Shown here piece after piece: positions 34,950-43,001 of a DNA stretch of 64,000 bases. This DNA comes from Hyphomicrobiales bacterium (GTDB taxonomy: Bacteria > Pseudomonadota > Alphaproteobacteria > Rhizobiales > Rhizobiaceae). The stretch is taken from contig UCIV01000010.1 in assembly GCA_900472575.1 (NCBI GenBank), forward strand, positions 310,001 to 374,000, given 5' to 3'. Under the pieces are notes generated by a model that was not told the origin of the DNA, searched no databases, and worked only from the letters and a program-made list of their open reading frames with translations. The translations under genes and the position numbers were made by a program. The stretch's first letter is position 1. Every line of letters begins with the position of its first letter.

Positions 34950-36197
34950 TCAGGGATTTGTCCGCTCGAGAATCTTGGTAAAGTCATCCTGCGCCTTCGA
35001 GATGGCTGCATCCACATTGCCATCGAAGATGCTCGACTGGACAAGGTTCAGGAAAGGGCCGGTCCGGCTGACGAAAAGCTCATCGGAGGAGAAGGTATAA
35101 GGCGTGCGTGCCTTCGTCAGGATCTCGTAGGAAACAAGGTTTCGCTTGTCGAACTGGGCATAGGCATCCGCTGCGAGATCGGTGCGCGATGGCATGCCGG
35201 ATTCCTTGGTGATGAACACCTGCTGTTCCGGCTGCATGTAGAAATTGACGAAGTCGAGCAGAACCTTCTTCTTTTCCTCGCTGATGCCGGCAATCAGTGC
35301 CAGCGTGTCACCACCGGCAAAGCTGGAAGCGCCATCCTTCGGTCCGGGAATGGGAGCAACGTTGAATTTAACATCCGGATATTTGGCCGTCAGAAGATTG
35401 ACGATGTAGGAGCCGGTCATCAGCACGCCGACTTTTCCGGAGGCAAATGCCTCCACCGCGTTGTTGCCGTTGCCGGAGCGCGATGTCGGATGAATGGCGC
35501 CAGCCGTCCACATGTCGCGATAGGCCGCGATCGTTTCCCGCATGGCAGGTGTATCGACCGTCGCCTCACGGCCGTCCTGGCTGAGAATATCCGCGCCGGC
35601 CGCCCAGAGGTGGGGCAGGAAATCGTAGATCAGCCAGCTTCCGGAATTCGCGACGAAATAGAATCCGTAGGTATCGGATCCGAGTGCGCGAACCTTTTTC
35701 GCGTCTTCCGCAATTTCCGTCAGAGAAGCTGGCGCCTTGTTAGGATCAAGGCCTGCTTTTTCGAAAAGGTCGATATTCCAAGCGATGATCGACGCGTCAG
35801 GCAAGGCGGGGACGCCGTAGATCTTGTCATCATAGGTGGCTAAACGAACATGAGACGGGCTGAGCGCGTTTGCATAAGGCAGCCCCTTCACGAAGTCAGT
35901 AATGTCTTCGAGGCTCTCGTTGGCGGCAAATGTCGGCAGGTAGATCAGATCCAGAACCGCGCCTTCCGGCGGTGATCCGCCGGCGATGGCGGCGCCGAGC
36001 TTTGGCACCATCTGTTCCGCCGTGATCTGGGTGACGATGATCTTGTCATCGTGCTTGGCGTTGTACTGCTCGGCAAGCGACTGCAAGACAGCGCCGGACG
36101 AGGTGCGAACCCAGAGATTGACTTCCTCGGCGGCAGCAAAAGAGGTTGTCGCAGCAAACGTAATTGCTGCGAGCGCAAGGCTAGCTTTGTGCATCAC
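34950..36197 (-). CDS. CUT1-type ABC transporter substrate-binding protein (arabinoside operon)
   Basis: A 415-residue periplasmic protein of solute-binding family 1. A signal peptide covers about residues 1-23, ending Phe-Ala-Ala-Ala before EEVNLWVRT. Typical family features are VPALPDASIIAWNIDLFEKA near residues 129-148 and ASGKVGVLMTGSYIV near 255-270. It is the first gene of the minus-strand operon with the permeases, GH127 enzyme and ATPase. The ligand is probably an arabinose-containing oligosaccharide, as inferred from the GH127 gene. Confidence 0.9.
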   Translation of the reverse strand: MMHKASLALAAITFAATTSFAAAEEVNLWVRTSSGAVLQSLAEQYNAKHDDKIIVTQITAEQMVPKLGAAIAGGSPPEGAVLDLIYLPTFAANESLEDITDFVKGLPYANALSPSHVRLATYDDKIYGVPALPDASIIAWNIDLFEKAGLDPNKAPASLTEIAEDAKKVRALGSDTYGFYFVANSGSWLIYDFLPHLWAAGADILSQDGREATVDTPAMRETIAAYRDMWTAGAIHPTSRSGNGNNAVEAFASGKVGVLMTGSYIVNLLTAKYPDVKFNVAPIPGPKDGASSFAGGDTLALIAGISEEKKKVLLDFVNFYMQPEQQVFITKESGMPSRTDLAADAYAQFDKRNLVSYEILTKARTPYTFSSDELFVSRTGPFLNLVQSSIFDGNVDAAISKAQDDFTKILERTNP

Positions 36198-36294
36198 GGT
36201 TCCCTTTTTCTATTGTTCGTCGCACTTTCCCGATGGACGTGAACAAACGGTAGGGCGGATTTTTTTGCCTGTCGACAATTTTGAATTCGATTTT

Positions 36295-36312
36295 TGCAAA
36301 AACGTTTTTGCA
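36295..36312. promoter_or_regulatory. LacI-type operator (perfect palindrome)
   Basis: TGCAAAAACGTTTTTGCA is an 18-bp perfect palindrome with the central CG typical of LacI/GalR operators. It lies 97 bases upstream of the minus-strand binding-protein start and 48 bases upstream of the LacI-type gene, so it can control both divergent promoters. Confidence 0.8.
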
Positions 36313-36325
36313 CGTCTGAAAACGC

Positions 36326-36345
36326 TTGAGAAATCGTTTTTGCAA
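36326..36345. promoter_or_regulatory. Second, imperfect LacI-type operator
   Basis: TTGAGAAATCGTTTTTGCAA matches the right half of the palindrome at 36295-36312 (CGTTTTTGCA). Of its 20 positions 14 are symmetric. The centre lies about 32 bases from the first site, roughly three helical turns, which would allow cooperative binding on one DNA face. Confidence 0.55.
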
Positions 36346-36360
36346 GATCATTCTTGCGGA

Positions 36361-37380
36361 ATGTTAAAGCCTATTTCTCATCGAAAACGAACACTGCGCG
36401 ATGTCGCGAAGGCGGCTGGTGTCAGCTTGTCCACGGCCTCAAACGCACTGAACGGTGTTGGCCGTGTCAACGCTGAAACAAGCGAACGCATCAACAGGAT
36501 TGCTCAGGAAATCGGCTTCAGGCCCAATGCGCTGGCGCGAAGCCTGCAGAGCAAGCGCAGTTCCACGATCGGCATGCTGACCAATGATACATACGGGCGG
36601 CTCACACTTCCCATGGGGGCAGGGGTCTCGGAAGTTCTGGTCGATCAGGGTGTTTCCGTTTTCCTCTGCGCCACCAACAACGATCCGCGTCTTGCACAGC
36701 TTCATCTTCAGGCGCTTCTCGACAAGCAGGTCGATGGCATTATCTTCACCGCAACGCGACTGGATCTTGAGCAGCCTCGGGAGCTTCTGGCGCTACCTAT
36801 TCCAGTGATATACGCCTTCGCAGAAGGTCCTCCGGGGAGCGTCAGTTTCGTGCCTGACGATGAACATGGCGCACGCCTGGCGATGGAGCGCTTGAGGAAG
36901 TCCGGCTGCTCGCGCATCCTTCATATCACAGGTCCGAAAGACTATCTGGCTGCCAGACTGCGCGCAGCCGCCTTTTGCAATTTTGCCGAAGCCTGTCGCG
37001 AACCGATGTTCGGGGACTGGTCTGAGGAGTGGGGACATGAGGCAATCGCCCGGCTGGTTTCAGACGGAGACCAATTGCCCGACGGCATCTTTTGCGGCAA
37101 CGACGAGATCGCCAGAGGCGTCATCGATGCTCTGCGTGATCGTGGTATTCTTGTGCCGAGGGACATATCCGTCGTCGGCTTCGATAATTGGGAGGTCATT
37201 TCGCGGCAAACCCGGCCGCCCTTGACCACAGTCGACATGGGACTCATGGAACTTGGCCGGCAGGCGGGCTTGGCCATGCTGAGCATTACCAGAGGTGAGG
37301 CTATTGAACCTGGAACCCGCCGCTTGCCCTGCCGATTAGTCGAACGGCTCTCAACGGCGAACAAGGCGAATGAATACTAG
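36361..37380 (+). CDS. LacI-family transcriptional regulator
   Basis: A 339-residue repressor. The helix-turn-helix is at about residues 12-34 (RDVAKAAGVSLSTASNALNG), with the hinge-helix region NALARSLQSKR near 57-67. The periplasmic-binding-protein-like effector domain follows (SSTIGMLTNDTYGRL onward, FVPDDEHGARLAMERL, CGNDEIARGVIDALRDRGI, then VVGFDNWE). ATG 36361 places the DNA-binding domain at the normal distance from the start; the open frame upstream runs through the operators. Divergent from the arabinoside operon, which it very probably represses until the sugar is present. Confidence 0.92.
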   Translation: MLKPISHRKRTLRDVAKAAGVSLSTASNALNGVGRVNAETSERINRIAQEIGFRPNALARSLQSKRSSTIGMLTNDTYGRLTLPMGAGVSEVLVDQGVSVFLCATNNDPRLAQLHLQALLDKQVDGIIFTATRLDLEQPRELLALPIPVIYAFAEGPPGSVSFVPDDEHGARLAMERLRKSGCSRILHITGPKDYLAARLRAAAFCNFAEACREPMFGDWSEEWGHEAIARLVSDGDQLPDGIFCGNDEIARGVIDALRDRGILVPRDISVVGFDNWEVISRQTRPPLTTVDMGLMELGRQAGLAMLSITRGEAIEPGTRRLPCRLVERLSTANKANEY

Positions 37381-37560
37381 CGGGCTTCGCCGAAACCCAA
37401 GAAACGGCAAAAAGCCGTCACTGATATAATTGGCGCGAACTGCTCAGGGCGCTCGTGTCAGGCCACAAGCCTTGTTACGTTTTACATGATCTGAACAGGA
37501 GAGCTCTGTCGAAGCCGACTTAACTCTATCGCTAGGGGCAATGTCGCGAAACAAGTCCAA

Positions 37561-38394
37561 CTACCGAAGTCGGTTCTGCGCCTGGACATAGCTCAGGCTA
37601 CGTGACGGTGAGCGCAGGGCTGGGTCGAATGGATTGATCCGGCGACCGAGTTCGCGAGCCTCGGCCGAGAGAATATCCACCATCGCCTGCAATCTCTCGC
37701 CTTCGGCGCGTTCGGCAAGCGTACCGACGCTCAAGGCCGCGACCGCCGTACCGTTTGCGTCGCAGACGGGAACGGCGACGCCCGCCATGCCCGGAATGAG
37801 ACCCGCATTAAAGCTGACGAAACCCTGTTCGCGGGCATTGGCGAGAAGAAGTCGGAAGCTTGCCTCGTCGAGATGGCTGCGATCGAGCAGACGCGGCATA
37901 TTGAACCGGATAACGGCTTCTCTTTCCGCTTCCGGCAGGTTGGCGAGAATGGCGGTGCTGCCTTGGCCGATGCCGAGCGGCACCTTGCCGCCGATGTCGC
38001 CGGTGAAGGAGCGGATCGGGAAGGGACCTTCGACACGGTCCAGGCAGACCGCATCATAACCGCTTCGCACGAGCAGGAAGATCGTGTCCGTCAGGGTTGA
38101 CGACAGGCGAAGCAGTGCCGGTCTGGCCAGTTCGCGCAATCCGTCGGAGCGTCCTGCGCGGGCCGCCAGCACGAAAAATTCGAGACTGAGGCGGTAGCGT
38201 TTGCCGCCGGACACCTGTTCGACGAACCCTTCGGCGACCAGATCCTGCATGGCGCGATGGGCTGTCGGCTGGTTGCAACCCACTTCCTTTGCCACATCTA
38301 TCAGCCGCACCCCGGCGGCATCTGCCGCGCCAAGCGCCTTGAGGATGATCAGCGTGCGCCTTGCGCTTGAGATCTGGCGAGTGTCTTCATCCAT
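37561..38394 (-). CDS. IclR-family transcriptional regulator
   Basis: A 277-residue regulator. The N-terminal winged helix-turn-helix spans about residues 10-70 (RLIDVAKEVGCNQPTAHRAM) and the IclR effector-binding domain follows from about 85 to 255 (LDRVEGPFPIR, GKVPLGIGQGSTAILA, GFVSFNAGLIPGMAGVAVPV). It is transcribed divergently from the ABC transporter/dehydrogenase operon at 38565, with direct repeats in the shared promoter region that are good operator candidates. It probably senses a substrate or product of that operon. Confidence 0.91.
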   Translation of the reverse strand: MDEDTRQISSARRTLIILKALGAADAAGVRLIDVAKEVGCNQPTAHRAMQDLVAEGFVEQVSGGKRYRLSLEFFVLAARAGRSDGLRELARPALLRLSSTLTDTIFLLVRSGYDAVCLDRVEGPFPIRSFTGDIGGKVPLGIGQGSTAILANLPEAEREAVIRFNMPRLLDRSHLDEASFRLLLANAREQGFVSFNAGLIPGMAGVAVPVCDANGTAVAALSVGTLAERAEGERLQAMVDILSAEARELGRRINPFDPALRSPSRSLSYVQAQNRLR

Positions 38395-38420
38395 TAAATG
38401 TAATCCGGATTGGGCTGATC

Positions 38421-38484
38421 TTCCATAAATTTCATATAATGGAATATTTCAATGATAATTTTCCTAATTGGAATTTTTCATTGA
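38421..38484. promoter_or_regulatory. Candidate IclR operators: repeated TGGAATWTTTCAWTGA
   Basis: Two near-identical 16-bp direct repeats, TGGAATATTTCAATGA (38440-38455) and TGGAATTTTTCATTGA (38469-38484), differ at two positions and are 29 bases apart. A related TCCATAAATTTCA (38422-38434) lies just upstream. The tract is much richer in A and T than its surroundings and sits in the divergent promoter region of the IclR gene. Confidence 0.6.
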
Positions 38485-38564
38485 CCATAGGCAGTTTTCT
38501 ACTGTCTCCTTCGCCTGGGAACGAAATTAGAGAAAGCGCGAAAACTGGCGCAACTGGAGTGGAC

Positions 38565-39632
38565 ATGAGCTTTCTGACGCTCAATTCGCTGTCGAAAACC
38601 TATGGCAATTTCACCGCTGTCGATGCGGTCAATCTGGAAGTCAGCAAGGGCGAATTCGTATCGCTTCTGGGGCCTTCCGGCTGCGGCAAGACCACGACGC
38701 TGCAGATGATTGCAGGCCTCGCCGAACCATCGGCCGGCTCGGTCATGCTCGACGGGCGCGAGATCACCCGCGAGAAACCGAACCGCCGCGGGCTCGGCAT
38801 CGTATTCCAGACCTATGCGCTCTTTCCGCATATGACGGTGGCGCAGAATGTCAGTTTCGGGCTGGAAATGCGCAAGGTCGGCAGGGCCGAGCGCGATCGG
38901 CGGGTGGCCGAAGCGCTGGCGCTGGTCAAACTCGACCAATTTGCCGATCGTTATCCGCGCCAGCTTTCCGGCGGTCAGCGGCAGCGCGTCGCAATCGCTC
39001 GTGCCCTTGTCATCGAACCGCCGGTGCTGCTGCTCGATGAGCCATTGTCCAATCTGGATGCCAAGCTGCGCGAGGAAATGCAGTTCGAGCTTCGGCGCAT
39101 TCAGCAGACGGTCGGCACGACGACGATCATGGTAACCCACGACCAGGGCGAGGCGCTGTCGATTAGTGACCGGGTGGTGGTCATGGAACACGGAAAGATG
39201 ACTCAAGCCGATGTGCCGGCGGCGGTCTATGATCATCCAGCGACGGAATTCATCTCCTCTTTCATCGGCAAGATGAACAACATTCCTGGTATCGCGCTCA
39301 AGCTGGGCATCCACGCGTCCGGTGTCATCTTGCCAGCAACCGACTGTCCCGCCACAGAGGGCGAGCCGGCCATCCTGTCGCTTCGCCCCGAGCGGATTAC
39401 CATCGTACCCGCGGGCCAGGGGCATCTGCACGGAGTGGTCAGTGCAAGGTTCTTTTTCGGCAGCCACTGGCTGTTCAACGTCGATACGGCGGTTGGCCAG
39501 ATCATCGTTTCCTGGCCGAATACGGATGGCTCATTGCCTGCATCCCAGGGGCAGCCCGTTGGGCTCTCTTGGTCGCCGGAAAGCGCGCGTGTCTCGGCCC
39601 GGACGCGGGAGACTTCGAGGATTGACGCATGA
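38565..39632 (+). CDS. Polyamine/opine-type ABC transporter ATP-binding protein (PotA-like)
   Basis: A 355-residue ATPase. Walker A GPSGCGKTTT is near residues 37-46, the Q-loop VFQTYALFPHMTV, signature LSGGQRQR near 133-140, Walker [11 protein letters not shown] near 153-162, and a TOBE domain at the end (LRPERITIV). ATG 38565 has GGAGTGG upstream. It is the first gene of an operon with two permeases, a three-part dehydrogenase and, at the end, a binding protein. The stop overlaps the first permease as ATGA. Confidence 0.92.
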   Translation: MSFLTLNSLSKTYGNFTAVDAVNLEVSKGEFVSLLGPSGCGKTTTLQMIAGLAEPSAGSVMLDGREITREKPNRRGLGIVFQTYALFPHMTVAQNVSFGLEMRKVGRAERDRRVAEALALVKLDQFADRYPRQLSGGQRQRVAIARALVIEPPVLLLDEPLSNLDAKLREEMQFELRRIQQTVGTTTIMVTHDQGEALSISDRVVVMEHGKMTQADVPAAVYDHPATEFISSFIGKMNNIPGIALKLGIHASGVILPATDCPATEGEPAILSLRPERITIVPAGQGHLHGVVSARFFFGSHWLFNVDTAVGQIIVSWPNTDGSLPASQGQPVGLSWSPESARVSARTRETSRIDA

Positions 39633-40483
39633 CGGCGCAGACATCCTCGACGCCGTGGTTCCTGTCTTTCCCCGGCCTGATCTTCTTCCTCGGCATGGTG
39701 GTTCTGCCGCTGACGCTGACCGCGGTCCTTTCCTTTCATGCCTATGATTTCAATATAGGTGTGCTCGACAGCTACACGCTGTCGAACTACACGACGGTTC
39801 TCTCCGATCCCTATTTCCTCTCGATCTTCTTGCGGACGCTGAGGATCGCCCTGATTACGACGGTTCTGTGCATCGTGATCGGTGTGCCGGAAGCCTATAT
39901 CCTGTCTCGGATGTGGAACCCGTGGCGGTCGATCTTCCTGCTCGTCATCATAGGTCCGCTGCTGGTTTCGGTCGTTGTGCGCTCCTTCGGCTGGAGCATG
40001 CTGCTCGGTTCGACGGGGTTGATCTCCAAAGCCAGCATCATGCTCGGTCTTGGCCCGGTTCGCATTCTCTACAGCGAGGCAGCGATCGTGATCGCGCTGG
40101 TGCATGTGATGCTGCCCTTCATGATCATCCCGGTCTGGACGGCGATCCAGAAGCTCGATCCTGGGCTTGAACCGGCCGCATGGTCGCTTGGCGCTTCGCG
40201 CTTTACTGCAGTGCGACGGATCATCCTGCCGCAGATTTCGCTTGGCGTTCTTTCCGGCAGCCTGATCGTTTTCGGCCTTTCGGCAAGCTCTTTCGCCATT
40301 CCTGGCCTGCTCGGCGGACGGCGGCTGAAAATGGCGGCGACCGTCGTCTATGACGAATACATGCACGAGCTGAACTGGCCGCTCGGCGCTGCCATCGCTT
40401 TCATCGTTCTTGTCGCCAACCTTCTGATCATGCTGGCCTACAACCGGATGATCGAAGCCAAGGCGCGCAAGGTTCTGGGCTGA
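39629..40483 (+). CDS. Polyamine/opine-type ABC permease (PotB-like)
   Basis: A 284-residue permease of normal PotB length, with helices at about residues 12-35, 70-95, 105-130, 145-170, 200-225 and 250-272. The coupling loop LEPAAWSLGASRFTAVRRII is near residues 178-197. It lacks the periplasmic insertion seen in the permease at 6737-7921. Coupled by ATGA to the ATPase and followed by the second permease after 11 bases. Confidence 0.9.
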   Translation: MTAQTSSTPWFLSFPGLIFFLGMVVLPLTLTAVLSFHAYDFNIGVLDSYTLSNYTTVLSDPYFLSIFLRTLRIALITTVLCIVIGVPEAYILSRMWNPWRSIFLLVIIGPLLVSVVVRSFGWSMLLGSTGLISKASIMLGLGPVRILYSEAAIVIALVHVMLPFMIIPVWTAIQKLDPGLEPAAWSLGASRFTAVRRIILPQISLGVLSGSLIVFGLSASSFAIPGLLGGRRLKMAATVVYDEYMHELNWPLGAAIAFIVLVANLLIMLAYNRMIEAKARKVLG

Positions 40484-40494
40484 GGGGGCGGAAT

Positions 40495-41289
40495 ATGGAT
40501 CGCAACGGACCAATCGCCCTCATCTTTCACACGCTCGTCGTATGCTTCATGCTGGCGCCTCTGGTGATCATCTGTCTGGTCGCTTTCACGCCCGACAGCA
40601 CGCTCACCATCCCGACGACCGAGTTTTCGCTGCGGTGGTTCAAGGCCGTGTTTGTCCATCCGGACTTCATGGCATCCTTCTACAATAGCTTGTGGCTGGC
40701 AACGCTCGCGGCAACGATCGCCGTGCTGATCTCGCTTCCGGCCGGCATCGCGATCTCCCGCTACGAGTTTCCGGGACGCGGTTTTCTCAATGGCCTGTTC
40801 CTGTCGCCGCTGATCATTCCGCATTTGGTTCTCGGAGTCGCTCTTTTGAGGCTATTCACGCTGATCGGCGCAACGGGCAGCTTTGGGTGGCTGGTGGCAA
40901 GCCATGTCGTTGTCGTCACGCCCTATGTGCTGCGGCTGGTGATGGCGGCGCTCACAGGCATCGACCGCAATGCTGAACAGGCGGCACTGACGCTCGGGGC
41001 CGGGCCGCTCACGGTGTTCCGGCGGATTACCGTGCCGATGATCCTGCCCGGCATTACCGGCGGTTGGCTGCTCGCCTTCATCAACAGTTTCGACGAATTG
41101 ACCATGTCGATCTTCGTCACCTCACCCCAGACCGTCACGTTGCCGGTCAGGATGTACATGTACGCGACGGAATCCATCGATCCGATGATGGCAGCCGTTT
41201 CCGCGCTGATGATCGCCCTGACCGGTATCGCCATGCTCGTGCTCGACCGGGCGTTCGGACTGGACCGTATTCTTGTCGGGCAGAAGTGA
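40495..41289 (+). CDS. Polyamine/opine-type ABC permease (PotC-like)
   Basis: A 264-residue permease, partner of the preceding one. The coupling loop AEQAALTLGAGPLTVFRRIT is near residues 160-180, and INSFDELTMSIFVTSP near 197-212 is the late family motif. Its stop is 6 bases before the small iron-sulfur protein gene, so transporter and dehydrogenase are in one operon. Confidence 0.9.
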   Translation: MDRNGPIALIFHTLVVCFMLAPLVIICLVAFTPDSTLTIPTTEFSLRWFKAVFVHPDFMASFYNSLWLATLAATIAVLISLPAGIAISRYEFPGRGFLNGLFLSPLIIPHLVLGVALLRLFTLIGATGSFGWLVASHVVVVTPYVLRLVMAALTGIDRNAEQAALTLGAGPLTVFRRITVPMILPGITGGWLLAFINSFDELTMSIFVTSPQTVTLPVRMYMYATESIDPMMAAVSALMIALTGIAMLVLDRAFGLDRILVGQK

Positions 41290-41295
41290 ACGAAA

Positions 41296-41598
41296 ATGCC
41301 GCTCCTGCATCGCGTTGCGCGACAGAATGAAGTTCCGATCAGCTTTTCGCTGAACGGCAAACCTTGCGAGGGACGGCGCGGTGACACGCTGCTCAGCGCC
41401 ATCCTCACCATCGATGAACGGCTCAGGCCCAGCGATTTCAGCCATGAGCCGCGGGCAGGTTTCTGCCAGATGTCGGCTTGCCAGGATTGCTGGGTCACAC
41501 TCACAAGCGGGGGGCGGGTGCGTGCCTGTTCCACCCCGCTCGTGGAAGGCATGCAGGTGATCACCCAAGCGATCACCGGGGCGGGAGAGGCCGCATGA
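41296..41598 (+). CDS. Small [2Fe-2S] subunit of an HcnABC/opine-oxidase-type dehydrogenase
   Basis: A 100-residue ferredoxin-like protein. The cluster ligands lie in GFCQMSACQDCW (about residues 56-67) with a fourth cysteine in RVRACSTPL (about 78). Length, fold and position match the small subunit (HcnA type) of three-component amino acid or opine dehydrogenases, which passes electrons between the two flavin subunits. It overlaps the next gene by an ATGA. Confidence 0.88.
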   Translation: MPLLHRVARQNEVPISFSLNGKPCEGRRGDTLLSAILTIDERLRPSDFSHEPRAGFCQMSACQDCWVTLTSGGRVRACSTPLVEGMQVITQAITGAGEAA

Positions 41599-43001
41599 GT
41601 GACGCTTTAAAAGATCGTGCCCAACCTCTCATCGTCGGAGCCGGCCCAGCCGGTATTCGTGCCGCGGCCACGCTTGTCGCGGTGGGGATTCGGCCGATCG
41701 TCGTCGACGAAGCGCCGGCCTGTGGTGGACAGATCTATCGCCAGCCTTTCGTGCCGGATGGTCGCGATGCTAAAGCGCGGTATGGCTCGGAAGCGCCCAA
41801 AGCCGAGCGGCTGCATGGAGAATTCGCCGGGCTGCAGGGCAAGATCGATTATCTGCCCAACACGCTGGTCTGGAACCTGTCGGACGGCATTGCCGATGTG
41901 GCGACGAATGGCGGGCATCGCCGGCTCGCCCATGATGGGCTGATCCTTGCGACCGGAGCGATGGACCGCATTCTGCCGGTTCCCGGCTGGACCTTGCCCG
42001 GCGTATTTTCGCTTGGTGGCTCGCAGATCGCCTTGAAGGCGCAGGGTTGCGTCATCGGTTCGCGCGTCGTCTTTGCCGGCACTGGACCGCTGCTTTATCT
42101 CGTCGCTTGGCAATATATGAAAGCCGGGGTGAAGGTGGCGGCGGTGCTGGACGCCGCACCGCTCACCGCGCAAATGGCAATGATGAAGGCCCTGCCGAGC
42201 TTCCCCGCCATCGTCCTGCGCGGCACGCGCTTCGTTGCCGAAATGATGATGAAGGGTGTCGCCTTCCACTACGGTATCAACAAACTTCGGTTCGAGGGGA
42301 CGAGCCGCATCGAGGGCGTCTCCTTCGAAGTGCGCGGCAAACGCCGGCATCTGGCCTGCGATGGTGCGGGCTTTGGGCTCGGGCTGAAGCCGGAAACACA
42401 GCTTGCCGATCTCGCCGACTGCCGGTTTGCCTTCAACGAACGGGATCGCGTTTTCCTGCCGCAAACGGATGCCGCTCGCCGCTCCAGTGTCGCCGGGGTC
42501 TATCTTGCCGGTGACGGATCCGGCATTGCCGGCGCCGATGCCGCGGAGATGTCCGGTGAGAGGGCAGCGCTATCGTTGATCGAAGACCGCGGCCTTGCCG
42601 TCGATCCGCGTCGGGCAGGCGTGCTTGAAAAAGAACTGCGCAGGATCTTTGCTTTCCGCACCATTCTCGAACAATCCTTTCCTTTCCCGTCGCACTGGAT
42701 CGCCGACCTTCCGGGCGACACGATGGTCTGTCGTTGCGAGGAGATCGATGTTTCGGCCATTCGTGACGTCACCGATCATTTCGGCATTGTCGAGATGAAC
42801 AGGCTGAAGGCGGTAAGCCGGGTCGGCATGGGACGTTGCCAGGGCCGTGTCTGCGGTTCGGCTGCTGCCGAACTGCTCGCCGCCTCGACCGGCCGGCCTA
42901 TTTCGGCCGTAGGTCGCCTGCGCGGACAGGCGCCGGTCAAGCCGCTGCCCATGTCCTACTCCGCGATCGCGCCCTCAATCACTGGGGAGGCTGCGGAATG
43001 A
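41595..43001 (+). CDS. FAD/NAD-type large subunit with C-terminal BFD-like [2Fe-2S] domain (HcnB/OoxA-like)
   Basis: A 468-residue flavoprotein. The FAD motif VGAGPAGIRAAATL is near residues 15-28, a second nucleotide-binding motif VFAGTGPLLYLVAW near 158-171, and the conserved LATGAMDRILPVPGWTLPGV near 116-135. The C-terminus has a BFD-like iron-sulfur site with the pairs VCRCEE and GRCQGRVCG (about residues 377-425). This is the architecture of HcnB, octopine/nopaline oxidase A subunits and D-hydroxyproline dehydrogenase subunits. ATG 41595 overlaps the upstream stop. It acts as a complex with both neighbours. Confidence 0.9.
   Translation: MSDALKDRAQPLIVGAGPAGIRAAATLVAVGIRPIVVDEAPACGGQIYRQPFVPDGRDAKARYGSEAPKAERLHGEFAGLQGKIDYLPNTLVWNLSDGIADVATNGGHRRLAHDGLILATGAMDRILPVPGWTLPGVFSLGGSQIALKAQGCVIGSRVVFAGTGPLLYLVAWQYMKAGVKVAAVLDAAPLTAQMAMMKALPSFPAIVLRGTRFVAEMMMKGVAFHYGINKLRFEGTSRIEGVSFEVRGKRRHLACDGAGFGLGLKPETQLADLADCRFAFNERDRVFLPQTDAARRSSVAGVYLAGDGSGIAGADAAEMSGERAALSLIEDRGLAVDPRRAGVLEKELRRIFAFRTILEQSFPFPSHWIADLPGDTMVCRCEEIDVSAIRDVTDHFGIVEMNRLKAVSRVGMGRCQGRVCGSAAAELLAASTGRPISAVGRLRGQAPVKPLPMSYSAIAPSITGEAAE

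Noticed and set aside
35986-36360. N-terminal extension of the LacI regulator
   Set aside because: It overlaps the divergent binding-protein gene and both operators; the helix-turn-helix is correctly placed from ATG 36361.
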